A DNA stretch of 64,000 bases from positions 189,293 through 253,292 of the forward strand of contig CAKSKB010000001.1 in assembly GCA_934464705.1 (NCBI GenBank). Reading direction: 5' to 3'. The first letter of the stretch is position 1, and the number at the start of each line of letters is the position of its first letter. The translations under genes were made by a program, and so were the position numbers. The notes under the pieces are model-generated. The model was not told where the DNA came from and ran no database searches. It was given only the letters and a program-made list of their open reading frames with translations. Origin of the DNA: an uncultured Clostridia bacterium (lineage in GTDB: Bacteria > Bacillota > Clostridia > HGM11514). Positions 27,041-35,795 of this stretch are shown piece by piece.

Positions 27041-27658
27041 TCATCTTACAAAACCCGTGATGCCGAAAGGAACATTATATTGACACAAAACCGAATTTTT
27101 TGCGTTATCCGGAATAACATCGAATTCCCCCGCCGAAACCGAAATATCATTTACAGCCCCCGGCATCGGCTTTTCCGACAGATTAAATATGTAGTCTGCC
27201 AAAATGCCGAAGTTTTCAGCAACGGCAAAGTCAAAATGCCGCTTTGCGATTTCTTCCGTATAAAAGACATTATACAGTGAGCACTCCCTTTTCGGTGCGA
27301 AAACATACACCATTTTGAAAATATCCGACAGCTCGGAAAGTGCCTCATAGGAAGGCTCAAATGCAACCGCTATTTCCTTATCTGAGAGGGACAAGTCGTA
27401 AATTCTCCCAAATTCGGAAACCGTATATACAAAATTCTGCTTAAAGAGATCCTTCGGTATGACCGAAAACAACTCATCGGCAATTGAATTTTCATCAAGT
27501 GTACAAAATCCGGAAGTCAGCTTTCTTATTTTCCTTTTAACAAAAAAGCCGGGATTGTTTTTCAAACGGCAGCGCACCAGCCGAAAATCGGTCAAGTCCT
27601 CTGCCGTCACATCATTTGAATCGGATTTCTCGTATTTAACATACGCAAATTTATTCAA
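27041..27658 (-). CDS. Uncharacterised protein, last gene of the ftsEX-protease operon
   Basis: 205 residues starting at a TTG (27658) with GGAGG five bases upstream; it overlaps the end of the S41 protease gene by 8 bp. No signal peptide, membrane helix or known motif is visible. The sequence is acidic with several aromatic residues (FCTLDENSIADELFSVIPKD, VYVFAPKRECSLYNVFY, ILADYIFNLSEKPMPG). I do not recognise the family. Translational coupling to the protease suggests a linked role. Confidence 0.65.
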   Translation of the reverse strand: MNKFAYVKYEKSDSNDVTAEDLTDFRLVRCRLKNNPGFFVKRKIRKLTSGFCTLDENSIADELFSVIPKDLFKQNFVYTVSEFGRIYDLSLSDKEIAVAFEPSYEALSELSDIFKMVYVFAPKRECSLYNVFYTEEIAKRHFDFAVAENFGILADYIFNLSEKPMPGAVNDISVSAGEFDVIPDNAKNSVLCQYNVPFGITGFVR

Positions 27659-28835
27659 ACGAACCTCCGTTGAGATACTGTATTGCTGCCTTCAGCTGAT
27701 TATCGCTTGTATAGTCGCCGAGCACCGCCGAATTATCGAGAACCACCTCAAAATCGGGAGCAATCCCGACACCGTTAACTTTTTTGCCATTCGGCGTATA
27801 GTATTCGGCAATCGTAAGCTTTACGGCAGTTGACTTTGTAATATTATAAAGTCCCTGAATTACACCCTTGCCGTAGGTTGTTTCACCTATAATGCAGGCT
27901 CTGTCGTTATCCTTAAGAGCGCCGGTAAGAAGTTCCGCCGCGCTTGCGCTGTTTTTATTGACGAGAACAGCCATCGGAAGCTTGTTTGAACCGTCCTTGG
28001 CACGGACATACTCTTTCTTTCCGTTTTTATCAACGCTGTAGTAAATGACACATTCGTCAAGGAACTCATCGGCAATTTTTCTTGTTGCCTCCGCTTCTCC
28101 GCCGGGATTATTTCTCAAATCAAGAATTATTTTACCGGCACCGTCTTTTTCCGCCATTTTAAGAGCCTCGGAAAAAGCGTCCGCAGTATCTATATTAAAA
28201 TTGGTTATTTTAATATATGCAATGGAATTATCCAAAAATTCATAATCGATTGTGTAATTATGAAGTTCAACGAGTTTCATTGAAATATTAAGTTTCTGCT
28301 CGTTTCGCATTATTGTTAAAGAAACGGTGTCGCCTTCGTTTCCGTTTTTAATGATTTCAAGCGCCTTGGAAGAACCGAGACCGCTGACAGACATTTTATT
28401 GATATGCGTAATAACATCGCCCGAGAGCACGCCGGAATTTGCAGCCGGAGAATCCGAGGCAACATCATTGACAAGCAGGTTACCGTCATCGTTTTCCGAA
28501 ACGGTTATTCCGATACCGATATACTGCGATGACATACTGTTTATAAGCAAATTATATTCCTTCTCGGGATAATACGCAGCATATTTGTCACCCAAACCTG
28601 CAACATAACCCGAGCATGCACCGTCAATCATCGCTTTGCTGTCGGCATCGGCAAGATAATTATTGTCAACAACGCTTTTAATCTTAAACAAATCACTGTA
28701 TTCATTGTATTTTGAAGCGAAGTACGAATGGAAAAACAGCATCGAAGTAACCATTGCAACAATTAATGTGAATACCATTACGGCAACCGATGTTTTTATT
28801 ACAAATGATTTTGAAAATTTTTCTTCTTCCTCCAA
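27651..28835 (-). CDS. S41-family C-terminal processing peptidase (CtpA-like)
   Basis: 394 residues from the TTG at 28835, which has AGGAGG seven bases upstream; ATG candidates further up lie inside the preceding gene and lack a ribosome site. A single N-terminal membrane helix anchors it outside the cell (VIKTSVAVMVFTLIVAMV). A PDZ domain (YIGIGITVSENDDGNLLV, SGVLSGDVITHINKM) precedes the protease domain with AYIKITNF, LDLRNNPGGEAEATRK, the nucleophile Ser in NKNSASAAELLTGAL and the Lys in TYGKGVIQ. Such proteases trim cell-wall hydrolases or signalling proteins; here it follows the M23 activator and FtsEX, so cell-wall turnover is the likely field. Confidence 0.92.
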   Translation of the reverse strand: MEEEEKFSKSFVIKTSVAVMVFTLIVAMVTSMLFFHSYFASKYNEYSDLFKIKSVVDNNYLADADSKAMIDGACSGYVAGLGDKYAAYYPEKEYNLLINSMSSQYIGIGITVSENDDGNLLVNDVASDSPAANSGVLSGDVITHINKMSVSGLGSSKALEIIKNGNEGDTVSLTIMRNEQKLNISMKLVELHNYTIDYEFLDNSIAYIKITNFNIDTADAFSEALKMAEKDGAGKIILDLRNNPGGEAEATRKIADEFLDECVIYYSVDKNGKKEYVRAKDGSNKLPMAVLVNKNSASAAELLTGALKDNDRACIIGETTYGKGVIQGLYNITKSTAVKLTIAEYYTPNGKKVNGVGIAPDFEVVLDNSAVLGDYTSDNQLKAAIQYLNGGSFE

Positions 28836-28854
28836 AATCGCACCTCCTGCCTGA

Positions 28855-30021
28855 TTAATAAACCGGAACATACCCTGCCGGGTCAACGCAAGTACCGTTC
28901 ACACGAACCTCAAAGTGAAGGTGAGGACCGGTAGACCATCCGGTACTTCCGACATTCGCAATATGCTGCCCTGCCGAAACCACTTCGCCGGAGGACACAC
29001 TGAGCGAACTTGCATGCGCATATAAAGTATATATACCGCCGCCGTGATCTATTACAACATAATTTCCGTAACCGCCGGTATTAAAGCCTGCGGTAATTAC
29101 AACGCCGTCGGACGAAGCTAAAATAGGAGTGCCGTAAGGAGCACCGAGGTCAACACCGCTGTGGCCTTCCCACTTGCCCGAAATAGGGCTGATTCTTCCG
29201 CCGAAAGGCGAAGTTACAACATAGTGGCTCGCAAACGGATAGTTAAGCGCACCGCTTGTAAAATTATACGAAGCCGTTACATGAGAAACCTCCGCAGCCG
29301 CCTGTCTTATTCTTTCGTTGGCTTCTTCCTCCGCTTTTTTGGATGCGGCAAGGTTAGCCTCATACTGAGCGATAAGGTCGCTTAATTTATCGACTTCCGT
29401 CTGTTTTTCATTCTGTTTTGCCTTAAGCTCATCCTGCTTGGAATTAAGCTGGTCGGCAGCCTCGGAAACCTTCTGCATTTTACCTTCAAGCTCCGATTTT
29501 TTATCTTCTACGGTCTTTTTTGCGTCCTTATAGCCTTTGAGAATTGACTGGTCATATTTTGTTATGGTGCGGACGGTATCTATTCTGTCAAGAAGGTCGG
29601 CAAAGCTTGTTGCGCTTAAAAGTATATCAAGCACGCCGATATTTCCGTTTTCATCCATAACGCGGAGTCTTTTTCTGATTAAATCGTCCTGAACGCTGAT
29701 TCTTTCGGTAGCGGCATCGATTTCCTGATTCAGAATATCGATTTCCTTATTATAGTTGTCAAGCGTTGCCGAAAGTTCATCAATATCCCCCTGAAGAGAA
29801 TTAACCTGATCCGTAAGGTCATTTAGTATACTGAGAGCCGCATACTTTTCGCTGTTTTTTTCATCAATCGCCTGCTGCGCCTCTTCCTGCTCCTTTTTGG
29901 ATTTGTTTATGATTTCCTGATCGGTTTCCGCAAATACATAGTAAATGCTTGTCGATAAGGAAAAAAAGAGCAACAGAAGAACAACTGCAATTGAAATAAT
30001 TCTTACTGTTTTTTTATTCAT
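28855..30021 (-). CDS. EnvC-like coiled-coil murein hydrolase activator with M23 (LytM) domain
   Basis: 388 residues from the ATG at 30021 (GGAGAT upstream). A signal peptide or anchor (residues ~8-30) leads into a long coiled coil (~32-235, heptads such as LNDLTDQVNSLQGDIDELSA). A C-terminal M23 domain follows with HSGVDLGAPYGTPILA, VVIDHGGGIYTLYAH and TGPHLHFEVRVNG, so the zinc ligands (H..D, HxH) appear intact. Unlike E. coli EnvC it could be an active endopeptidase. FtsEX directly upstream is the known partner that opens the coiled coil to switch on peptidoglycan hydrolysis. Confidence 0.93.
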   Translation of the reverse strand: MNKKTVRIISIAVVLLLLFFSLSTSIYYVFAETDQEIINKSKKEQEEAQQAIDEKNSEKYAALSILNDLTDQVNSLQGDIDELSATLDNYNKEIDILNQEIDAATERISVQDDLIRKRLRVMDENGNIGVLDILLSATSFADLLDRIDTVRTITKYDQSILKGYKDAKKTVEDKKSELEGKMQKVSEAADQLNSKQDELKAKQNEKQTEVDKLSDLIAQYEANLAASKKAEEEANERIRQAAAEVSHVTASYNFTSGALNYPFASHYVVTSPFGGRISPISGKWEGHSGVDLGAPYGTPILASSDGVVITAGFNTGGYGNYVVIDHGGGIYTLYAHASSLSVSSGEVVSAGQHIANVGSTGWSTGPHLHFEVRVNGTCVDPAGYVPVY

Positions 30022-30037
30022 CGGTAAATCATCTCCA

Positions 30038-30937
30038 TTAAACATCGAGGTGCTTCCTTACGGAAATAAGACTGCCGATAATGCCGCTTAAAATTCCGAG
30101 TCCGGCGGAACTGCCGGCAAGAAGCAAAACAACCTCGTTCACGGGTCTGGGTTTGAACATTGTAGCACCCGAGTTTTTAAAGATATTGATAACAGTCTGC
30201 GCAAAGTAGTTGTATGTAGGCCATGCAACGGCAATGGTTATCGCCGAAGCGATGATACCTATAATGATACCTTCTATAACAAAAGGCCATCTGATAAACC
30301 AGTTTGTTGCGCCGATAAATTTCATTATATTGATTTCTTTTCTGCGTGCGTAAACCGCAAGCCTTATCGTATTTGTGATAATCGTTACGGAAACAACCAT
30401 AAGCAGAATATAAATCCAAATACTTATCCAGTTGACATACTTTGTTATTTTAACAAGAGTTTCAGCGGTTTCAACGCTGCTTTTGATTTCGCTTACACCG
30501 TCAATGCTTTTGATAACGGTTTCTATTTCATTTCGATTCTGAAGGTCCTTAATTGACACTTTATACTTATCTCTCAGCGGATTATCATATTCAAGACCCT
30601 CAAAAATCTCCTGATCGTCAAAATCCTGTTTCATACTTTCAAGAGCCTGCTGTTTGCTTTCAAATTCAACGGTATCAACGCCGCCTATTTCGGAAATCTC
30701 ATTTCCTATCTGTTCGGTACGGTCGGCGGTTGCGTTTTCATCAACAATTACCAGCAGCTGATATTCGCTCTGAAGCTGATCCACAACATGGTTAACATTG
30801 GTTGTTACAGTTATAAACAGACAAAATATCAGCAGGCTGAATGTAACGGTTATAATTGAAGCAAGGCTCATAACCCAGTTGATTTTAATGCTTTTCAGGC
30901 CTTCCGAAAAGAAGTATTTAAAAGACCGGAGCTTCAT
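30038..30937 (-). CDS. ftsX: Cell division ABC transporter-like permease FtsX
   Basis: 299 residues from the ATG at 30937 with GAGGAG upstream. Topology is the FtsX type: an N-terminal helix (WVMSLASIITVTFSLLIF), a ~120-residue extracellular loop, then three helices (WIYILLMVVSVTIITNTIRL, GIIIGIIASAITIAVA, VVLLLAGSSAGLGILSGI). It pairs with FtsE, overlapping the ftsE 3' end by 20 bp, and passes the ATPase signal to the extracellular M23 protein encoded next. Confidence 0.95.
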   Translation of the reverse strand: MKLRSFKYFFSEGLKSIKINWVMSLASIITVTFSLLIFCLFITVTTNVNHVVDQLQSEYQLLVIVDENATADRTEQIGNEISEIGGVDTVEFESKQQALESMKQDFDDQEIFEGLEYDNPLRDKYKVSIKDLQNRNEIETVIKSIDGVSEIKSSVETAETLVKITKYVNWISIWIYILLMVVSVTIITNTIRLAVYARRKEINIMKFIGATNWFIRWPFVIEGIIIGIIASAITIAVAWPTYNYFAQTVINIFKNSGATMFKPRPVNEVVLLLAGSSAGLGILSGIIGSLISVRKHLDV

Positions 30938-31610
30938 AATATTCTCCTCTCTGTTCGTCATTTAAGAGCGAGCCGTTATCAAGAGTGATTACACGCTTTT
31001 TGAATGTGTTAACCATATCTCGGTCATGCGTAACGACAAGCACGGTTGTTCCGTGGCGGTTGATTTCCTCAAGAAGCTGCATGATTTCAACGGAGTTCTG
31101 CGGGTCAAGGTTACCCGTAGGCTCGTCGGCAATGAGAACCGGAGGATTGTTGGCAAGCGCCCTTGCCATAGCGACCCTCTGCTGTTCGCCGCCGGAAAGT
31201 TCATCCGGATAGCAATTAACTTTCTGCGCAAGCCCGACCATCGCCAGAAGCGTAGGAACCGTACGCCTTATATCCCTCGGTGAAGCACCTATGACTTCCA
31301 TTGCGAAAGCGACATTTTCCTTAACGGTTTTTTTCGGAAGAAGCCTGAAATCCTGAAAAACCATGCCGATGCTTCGCCTGAGGTACGGAACCTTTGACTT
31401 CGGAAGCTTTTCTATATGAAGCCTGTTAACGATAATATTGCCGGAGGTGGGGTGTTCCTCGCATGTAATAAGCTTTGTAAGCGTGGATTTACCCGCACCC
31501 GAACGCCCGATAATAAACGCAAACTCTCCCCTGTCAACATGGAAAGACACATTATCGAGCGCCAGCGTACCGTTATCGTATTTTTTAGTTACATTGGAAA
31601 AAGTAATCAA
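30918..31610 (-). CDS. ftsE: Cell division ATP-binding protein FtsE
   Basis: 230 residues, an ABC ATPase of standard FtsE length. Walker A is GRSGAGKST (residues 35-43), the ABC signature LSGGEQQR and Walker B VLIADEPTGNLDP, with the H-loop VVTHD. It drives FtsX to regulate peptidoglycan hydrolases at the septum or side wall. It lies 18 bp after the CdaR-like regulator and overlaps ftsX. Confidence 0.95.
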   Translation of the reverse strand: MITFSNVTKKYDNGTLALDNVSFHVDRGEFAFIIGRSGAGKSTLTKLITCEEHPTSGNIIVNRLHIEKLPKSKVPYLRRSIGMVFQDFRLLPKKTVKENVAFAMEVIGASPRDIRRTVPTLLAMVGLAQKVNCYPDELSGGEQQRVAMARALANNPPVLIADEPTGNLDPQNSVEIMQLLEEINRHGTTVLVVTHDRDMVNTFKKRVITLDNGSLLNDEQRGEYYEAPVF

Positions 31611-31628
31611 CTGTAAACACCTGCTTAA

Positions 31629-32717
31629 TCAGATTTTAATGGGATTGGAAACAAGATATTTCTTAACCATCATAGCTACCTTAAACACAATTGCGTCATC
31701 GAACATTCTGAGGTCGAGCCCGGTAAGCTTATGTATCTTATCGAGTCTGTAAACAAGCGTGTTTCTGTGAACATAAAGCTTTCTCGAAGTTTCGCTGACA
31801 TTAAGGTTATTCTCAAAGAATTTCTGAATGGTAATGATTGTTTCCTGATCAAGAACCTCAATCGACTCCTTCTTGAAAATTTCGTTAAGGAACATCTCGC
31901 AGAGCCTTGTCGGCAGATGATAGATAAGTCTGCCTATGCCGAGGTTATCGTAGCTTACAATGCTTTTTTCGGTATCAAACACCTTGCCTACTTCAAGTGC
32001 AACCTGCGCTTCCTTGAAGGAACGGGCAAGTTCTTTGATATTTTCGGCAACGGTCCCGACGCCGGCATTGATTTTAACATAAGCTTCAACGCCGATAGTA
32101 TCGACAACTTCTTTTGCAAGCTTTTCGATATCCTTCATATTAAAATCGTTTCCTACTTCTTTAATAAGAACGATATCGGTTTCGTTAATGCTCACAAGGA
32201 AATCCGTGTCATTATCCGGGAACATATTGCGCACAAGTTCAAATATCTGAATATCCTCACCGTCAACCACGCGGAAAAGAACGGCAATTCTGCGCACATC
32301 GGGGTCTATTTTAAGTTCTTTCACACGAAGATGAATGTCGCCTCTCAGAACATTGTCCAAAATAACATTCTTGATAAAATTAGCCTTGTCGTACTTTGCG
32401 TCGTAAATCTGCTTAAGCCCCGTAACGCTGACACCGATCATGGAACTGTATGTTTTTGCAAGCTCGTCCTCGCCCTCGACAAAAACAATATTGTCAAGCT
32501 TGCCGCGGTTGCCGATAACATTGAAAGTATATCCGGCATGAACATAAAATCCCGGAGGGTTGCCGATAATACCGTCGGCAGGTTCAAAAACCGAGTTCAT
32601 AATATGCTCGTCCGAGCATGCGGAAACATTCAAAAGCTCATCAAGCAGACCGACCTGCCTGCCTACAGCTTCTTTCATCTGGGCAATAAGGTTTTGATAT
32701 GGATTCATTGAAGGCAT
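31629..32717 (-). CDS. CdaR/PucR-type transcriptional regulator with C-terminal helix-turn-helix
   Basis: 362 residues from the ATG at 32717 (AAAGGTGG upstream; a GTG four codons earlier is possible). The C-terminal ~60 residues are the PucR/CdaR helix-turn-helix (NNLNVSETSRKLYVHRNTLV, YRLDKIHKLTGLDLRMFDDA). The middle part (DTDFLVSINETDIVLIKEV, AYVKINAGVGTVAENIKELA, SFKEAQVALEVGKVF) matches the GGDEF-like CdaR linker domain. The N-terminal region is a sugar-diacid-type sensor (VFEPADGIIGNPPGFYVHAG). It heads the ftsEX operon, an unusual place for a carbohydrate-type regulator. Confidence 0.85.
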   Translation of the reverse strand: MPSMNPYQNLIAQMKEAVGRQVGLLDELLNVSACSDEHIMNSVFEPADGIIGNPPGFYVHAGYTFNVIGNRGKLDNIVFVEGEDELAKTYSSMIGVSVTGLKQIYDAKYDKANFIKNVILDNVLRGDIHLRVKELKIDPDVRRIAVLFRVVDGEDIQIFELVRNMFPDNDTDFLVSINETDIVLIKEVGNDFNMKDIEKLAKEVVDTIGVEAYVKINAGVGTVAENIKELARSFKEAQVALEVGKVFDTEKSIVSYDNLGIGRLIYHLPTRLCEMFLNEIFKKESIEVLDQETIITIQKFFENNLNVSETSRKLYVHRNTLVYRLDKIHKLTGLDLRMFDDAIVFKVAMMVKKYLVSNPIKI

Positions 32718-32776
32718 AGCGCAAACCACCTTTATAAAATTTTATTATAGAACTGCATAGTATTTTACGATATTCT

Positions 32777-32805
32777 ATTATACAACAAATCGATAAAATT
32801 TGCAA
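32777..32805 (-). promoter_or_regulatory. Promoter of the regulator-ftsEX operon
   Basis: TTGCAA (32800-32805), 17-bp spacer, TATAAT (32777-32782), 60 bp before the start codon. Confidence 0.8.
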
Positions 32806-32917
32806 GAGATTTTAAACTAAATTAACTTTATTTTAATATTTTTTGTTGAAAAAGGCATAAAAACAGGCGATTTGAAATAAAATATTAGCTTAAACAGTAA
32901 AAATTAATTTGATGATA

Positions 32918-32946
32918 TTGACACTGACCCGTCAAAATGTTATAAT
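32918..32946 (+). promoter_or_regulatory. Perfect consensus sigma-A promoter of the NifU-like/GGGtGRT pair
   Basis: TTGACA at 32918-32923, 17-bp spacer, TATAAT at 32941-32946. It suggests very high constitutive expression. Confidence 0.93.
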
Positions 32947-33002
32947 ATTAACAAGTCTGTATTATAGGTAGCAAATACCAAATATTGAAAGGAGACTATA
33001 TA

Positions 33003-33695
33003 ATGACTTATACACATGAAGTTGAACAGATGTGCAAGGTCGCAAAGGGCGTAAACCACGGACCCGCTCCGATTCCCCAGGAAGCGCAGTGGACAAAAGC
33101 GACCGAAATCAAAGACATTAACGGATTTACCCACGGTGTCGGCTGGTGTGCACCTCAGCAGGGTGCCTGCAAGCTTACACTTAATGTAAAGGGCGGCGTT
33201 ATTCAGGAGGCTCTTGTTGAGACAATCGGATGTTCCGGTATGACTCACTCCGCTGCAATGGCATCGGAAATTCTTCCCGGCAAAACCATTCTCGAAGCGC
33301 TCAATACCGACCTCGTTTGCGACGCTATAAACACAGCAATGCGTGAGCTTTTCCTCCAGATTGTATACGGCAGAACACAGTCTGCATTCTCCGAAGACGG
33401 TCTTGCAATCGGCGCAGGTCTTGAAGACCTCGGAAAGGGTCTCAGAAGCCAGGTCGGCACAATGTACGGTACACTCGCAAAGGGCAGCAGATACCTCGAA
33501 ATGGCTGAAGGTTATGTTACCCACATTGCTCTCGATAAAGACAACCTCATCATCGGCTACGAGTTCGTTCAGCTCGGCAGAATGATGGAAATGATAAGAA
33601 AAGGCACGCCTGCCGATGAAGCTCTCAAAAAAGCAACCGGCAGATACGGCAGATTTGACGAAGCGGTCAAGGTTATTGACCCTCGTAATGAGTAA
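33003..33695 (+). CDS. NifU-like iron-sulfur cluster assembly scaffold-type protein
   Basis: 230 residues from the ATG at 33003 with AAAGGAG upstream. The family is annotated as an iron-sulfur scaffold-like protein that always neighbours a GGGtGRT protein (recalled). Cysteines that could bind Fe sit in GWCAPQQGAC, ETIGCSGMTHSAAMASEILP and LVCDAINTAM; the middle block copies the NifU/IscU GCxAxxAS motif. The C-terminal half (YLEMAEGYVTHIALDKDNLI) is specific to this family. Codons are biased to a limited set, and with the perfect promoter this indicates high expression. The biochemical role is not established. Confidence 0.78.
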   Translation: MTYTHEVEQMCKVAKGVNHGPAPIPQEAQWTKATEIKDINGFTHGVGWCAPQQGACKLTLNVKGGVIQEALVETIGCSGMTHSAAMASEILPGKTILEALNTDLVCDAINTAMRELFLQIVYGRTQSAFSEDGLAIGAGLEDLGKGLRSQVGTMYGTLAKGSRYLEMAEGYVTHIALDKDNLIIGYEFVQLGRMMEMIRKGTPADEALKKATGRYGRFDEAVKVIDPRNE

Positions 33696-33709
33696 AGGAG
33701 GGGCAGCGA

Positions 33710-34711
33710 ATGGCTTTATTTGAAAACTACGAAAGAAGAATTGACCAGATTAACGCAGTCTGCGCTAAATACGGTATTAAGGATATTGAAGAAGCTCGTC
33801 AGATCGGCCTCGATAAGGGCGTTGACGCTTACACAATGGTAAAGGAAATTCAGCCTATCTGCTTTGAAAACGCAGGCTGGGCATATGCTCTCGGTGCGGC
33901 TATCGCAATCAAGAAGGGCGTTAAGGACGCTGTTGAAGCGGCTAAATGTCTCGGTGAAGGCTTGCAGGCTTTCTGCATCCCAGGTTCCGTTGCGGACGAC
34001 CGTAAGGTTGGCTTGGGTCACGGTAACCTCGGCGCAATGCTTCTTGAAGAAAAAACAAAGTGCTTTGCATTCCTCGCAGGTCACGAATCCTTTGCAGCCG
34101 CTGAAGGCGCAATCGGTATCGCAAAAACCGCAAACAAAATCAGAAAGGAACCCCTTAAGGTTATCTTAAACGGTCTCGGCAAGGACGCAGCTCAGATTAT
34201 TTCAAGAATAAACGGCTTCACATACTGCAAGACCGATTTTGACTACGCAACCGGTAAGGTTACCGTAGTTGAAGAAATTGCATATTCAGACGGTGAGCGT
34301 TCAAAGGTTCGCTGCTACGGCGCAAACGATGTTCGTGAAGGCGTTGCAATCATGCATCTTGAAGGCGTTGATGTTTCCATCACCGGTAACTCCACCAACC
34401 CGACAAGATTCCAGCACCCCGTTGCCGGCACATACAAAAAGGAATGTGTCGAACTTGGCAAAAAATACTTCTCCGTTGCTTCCGGCGGCGGTACGGGCCG
34501 TACTCTGCATCCCGATAACATGGCTGCAGGCCCCGCTTCCTACGGTATGACAGATACTATGGGAAGAATGCATTCCGACGCGCAGTTCGCAGGTTCGTCA
34601 TCCGTTCCGGCTCATGTTGAAATGATGGGTCTTATCGGAATGGGTAACAACCCGATGGTCGGCGCTACGGTTGCGGTTGCGGTTGCAATCCAGCAGGCAA
34701 TGACGAAATAA
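33710..34711 (+). CDS. GGGtGRT family protein (function unknown)
   Basis: 333 residues with AAAGGAGG before the ATG, 14 bp after the NifU-like gene. The name motif reads SGGGTGRTLHPDNMAAGPAS. Other striking glycine-rich blocks are AYALGAAIAIKKGVKDAVEA, LGHGNLGAMLLEEKTKCFAF and LIGMGNNPMVGATVAVAVA. Length and ends look complete, and a strong terminator follows. The pair is widespread in anaerobic Firmicutes and has no assigned reaction. A conserved partner with a NifU-like scaffold suggests metal or Fe-S chemistry, which is inference. Confidence 0.8.
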   Translation: MALFENYERRIDQINAVCAKYGIKDIEEARQIGLDKGVDAYTMVKEIQPICFENAGWAYALGAAIAIKKGVKDAVEAAKCLGEGLQAFCIPGSVADDRKVGLGHGNLGAMLLEEKTKCFAFLAGHESFAAAEGAIGIAKTANKIRKEPLKVILNGLGKDAAQIISRINGFTYCKTDFDYATGKVTVVEEIAYSDGERSKVRCYGANDVREGVAIMHLEGVDVSITGNSTNPTRFQHPVAGTYKKECVELGKKYFSVASGGGTGRTLHPDNMAAGPASYGMTDTMGRMHSDAQFAGSSSVPAHVEMMGLIGMGNNPMVGATVAVAVAIQQAMTK

Positions 34712-34725
34712 TAATTTCAAATGTT

Positions 34726-34757
34726 TAAGGAGCAGCATTAAAGCTGCTCCTTATTTT
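34726..34757 (+). terminator. Intrinsic terminator of the NifU-like/GGGtGRT operon
   Basis: AAGGAGCAGC (34727-34736) pairs perfectly with GCTGCTCCTT (34743-34752), followed by ATTTTTG. Confidence 0.92.
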
Positions 34758-34759
34758 TG

Positions 34760-35470
34760 TCACCTATTGCATATCCAATCCAGTATTTTTTGACATTCCT
34801 CCTTTGTTAGAGCTGCCTTATTTCCTGCCTTTTGTATTAGCAACATATTTCCCGTTTTAAAAGCTTCGCCTATTTCATTTCTGATCTGTTTAGTTACTTC
34901 GTTTTGCAATATCAAAACTCCGTTCTTGTCCATATACCTTGAAATATTTGGATTCATTTTAGCAGATTCAATAAGCGACTCGTCAAGCTCTATTTTACGC
35001 ACAATATGCCACACATTATCATCCGGATAGCGATACTCCAATCTATATTTACCGGAATCAACCCCATTAACGGTATTATAAGCTTCAAATTTCTGAATAC
35101 CTCCCATATGAATACCTCCGGAACTTGCACCTGTGTAAACATATTCCTCGGGATGATATTGCAGATATGCGTTATAGATTTTGTGTATTTTTACTTCTGA
35201 ACCGTTTGACGGAACACATTTATACAACTTCAAAGTTGATGTTGATTTAATATAACTCATATTATCTTTTATTTTAGTTTTTAAAAAAGATGGATCTTGC
35301 ATGAAAGTCCAAAGTACAAATCCAGCAATCCAAAACAATAATGAAATCAACAAAGTCACTAAAAAACTATCCAAATAAAAAACATTGATAATTGCAGCAA
35401 GATTCATTCCAATTATAACTACAAAGATCAACACAAACTTCGCAAAATTATTTTTTTGTCTTGAAGTCAT
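34760..35470 (-). CDS. Unknown membrane-anchored protein
   Basis: 236 residues with GGGAGAAT before the ATG. Two adjacent hydrophobic helices at the N-terminus (FVLIFVVIIGMNLAAIINVF; FLVTLLISLLFWIAGFVLW) anchor a soluble domain of ~170 residues facing either side. No recognised motif. The soluble part has a Gly-rich turn (YTGASSGGIHMGGIQKF) and ends in an acidic-basic helix (LTKEECQKILDWI). It lies 39 bp downstream of a small cysteine/histidine protein gene in the same direction and probably shares its transcript. Confidence 0.65.
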   Translation of the reverse strand: MTSRQKNNFAKFVLIFVVIIGMNLAAIINVFYLDSFLVTLLISLLFWIAGFVLWTFMQDPSFLKTKIKDNMSYIKSTSTLKLYKCVPSNGSEVKIHKIYNAYLQYHPEEYVYTGASSGGIHMGGIQKFEAYNTVNGVDSGKYRLEYRYPDDNVWHIVRKIELDESLIESAKMNPNISRYMDKNGVLILQNEVTKQIRNEIGEAFKTGNMLLIQKAGNKAALTKEECQKILDWICNR

Positions 35471-35509
35471 TTATAATTCTCCCTTCTGTTTAATTTGAAC
35501 AATAACCTA

Positions 35510-35686
35510 TCATCTGCCCCCAAAACACAATTTGCAATGTTTGAAATGATTTTGGAACTCCGAAATCACTTGTTCTTCGGTTGCATAGAATTTATAATTT
35601 GACAAATTCTCGCACCCCTTTGCATAGCGGCAACCATTTGTAAGATGCAATGTATGCGTTTTGGTATTAATGACATATTTGCGCAT
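35510..35686 (-). CDS. Small Ada-type metal-binding protein (58 residues)
   Basis: ATG at 35686 preceded by AAGGGGAAAG, stop at 35510. The sequence MRKYVINTKTHTLHLTNGCR, then YAKGCENL, FYATEEQVISEF and HCKLCF matches the pattern of the small Ada-like zinc-binding module. That module has the form YV.N..S..FH...C....., F.S...A...GY..C..C, and wraps one metal with four Cys/His ligands. Such modules are found alone or at the end of secreted nucleases. It starts an apparent two-gene unit with the membrane protein downstream. Its role is unknown. Confidence 0.65.
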   Translation of the reverse strand: MRKYVINTKTHTLHLTNGCRYAKGCENLSNYKFYATEEQVISEFQNHFKHCKLCFGGR

Positions 35687-35760
35687 TATAGCTTTCCCCT
35701 TTCTTTAGTAAGTTTTGTTCCGCCGGCAAAAAATCTCCTTTCCCTATTTCTCACGCAAAC

Positions 35761-35795
35761 AAAAAATGCGTGGTATAAAAGCCTATACCACGCAT
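35761..35795 (-). terminator. Strong terminator hairpin ending the candidate non-coding RNA
   Basis: ATGCGTGGTATA (35766-35777) and TATACCACGCAT (35784-35795) form a perfect 12-bp stem with a 6-nt loop. On the minus strand it is followed by TTTTTTG. No protein gene ends just upstream, so the transcript it stops must be an RNA from the promoter at 36022-36050. Confidence 0.85.

Noticed and set aside
28855..28886. ATG start at 28871 for the S41 protease
   Set aside because: It lies inside the last codons of the M23 gene without a ribosome site; the TTG at 28835 has AGGAGG at the right distance.
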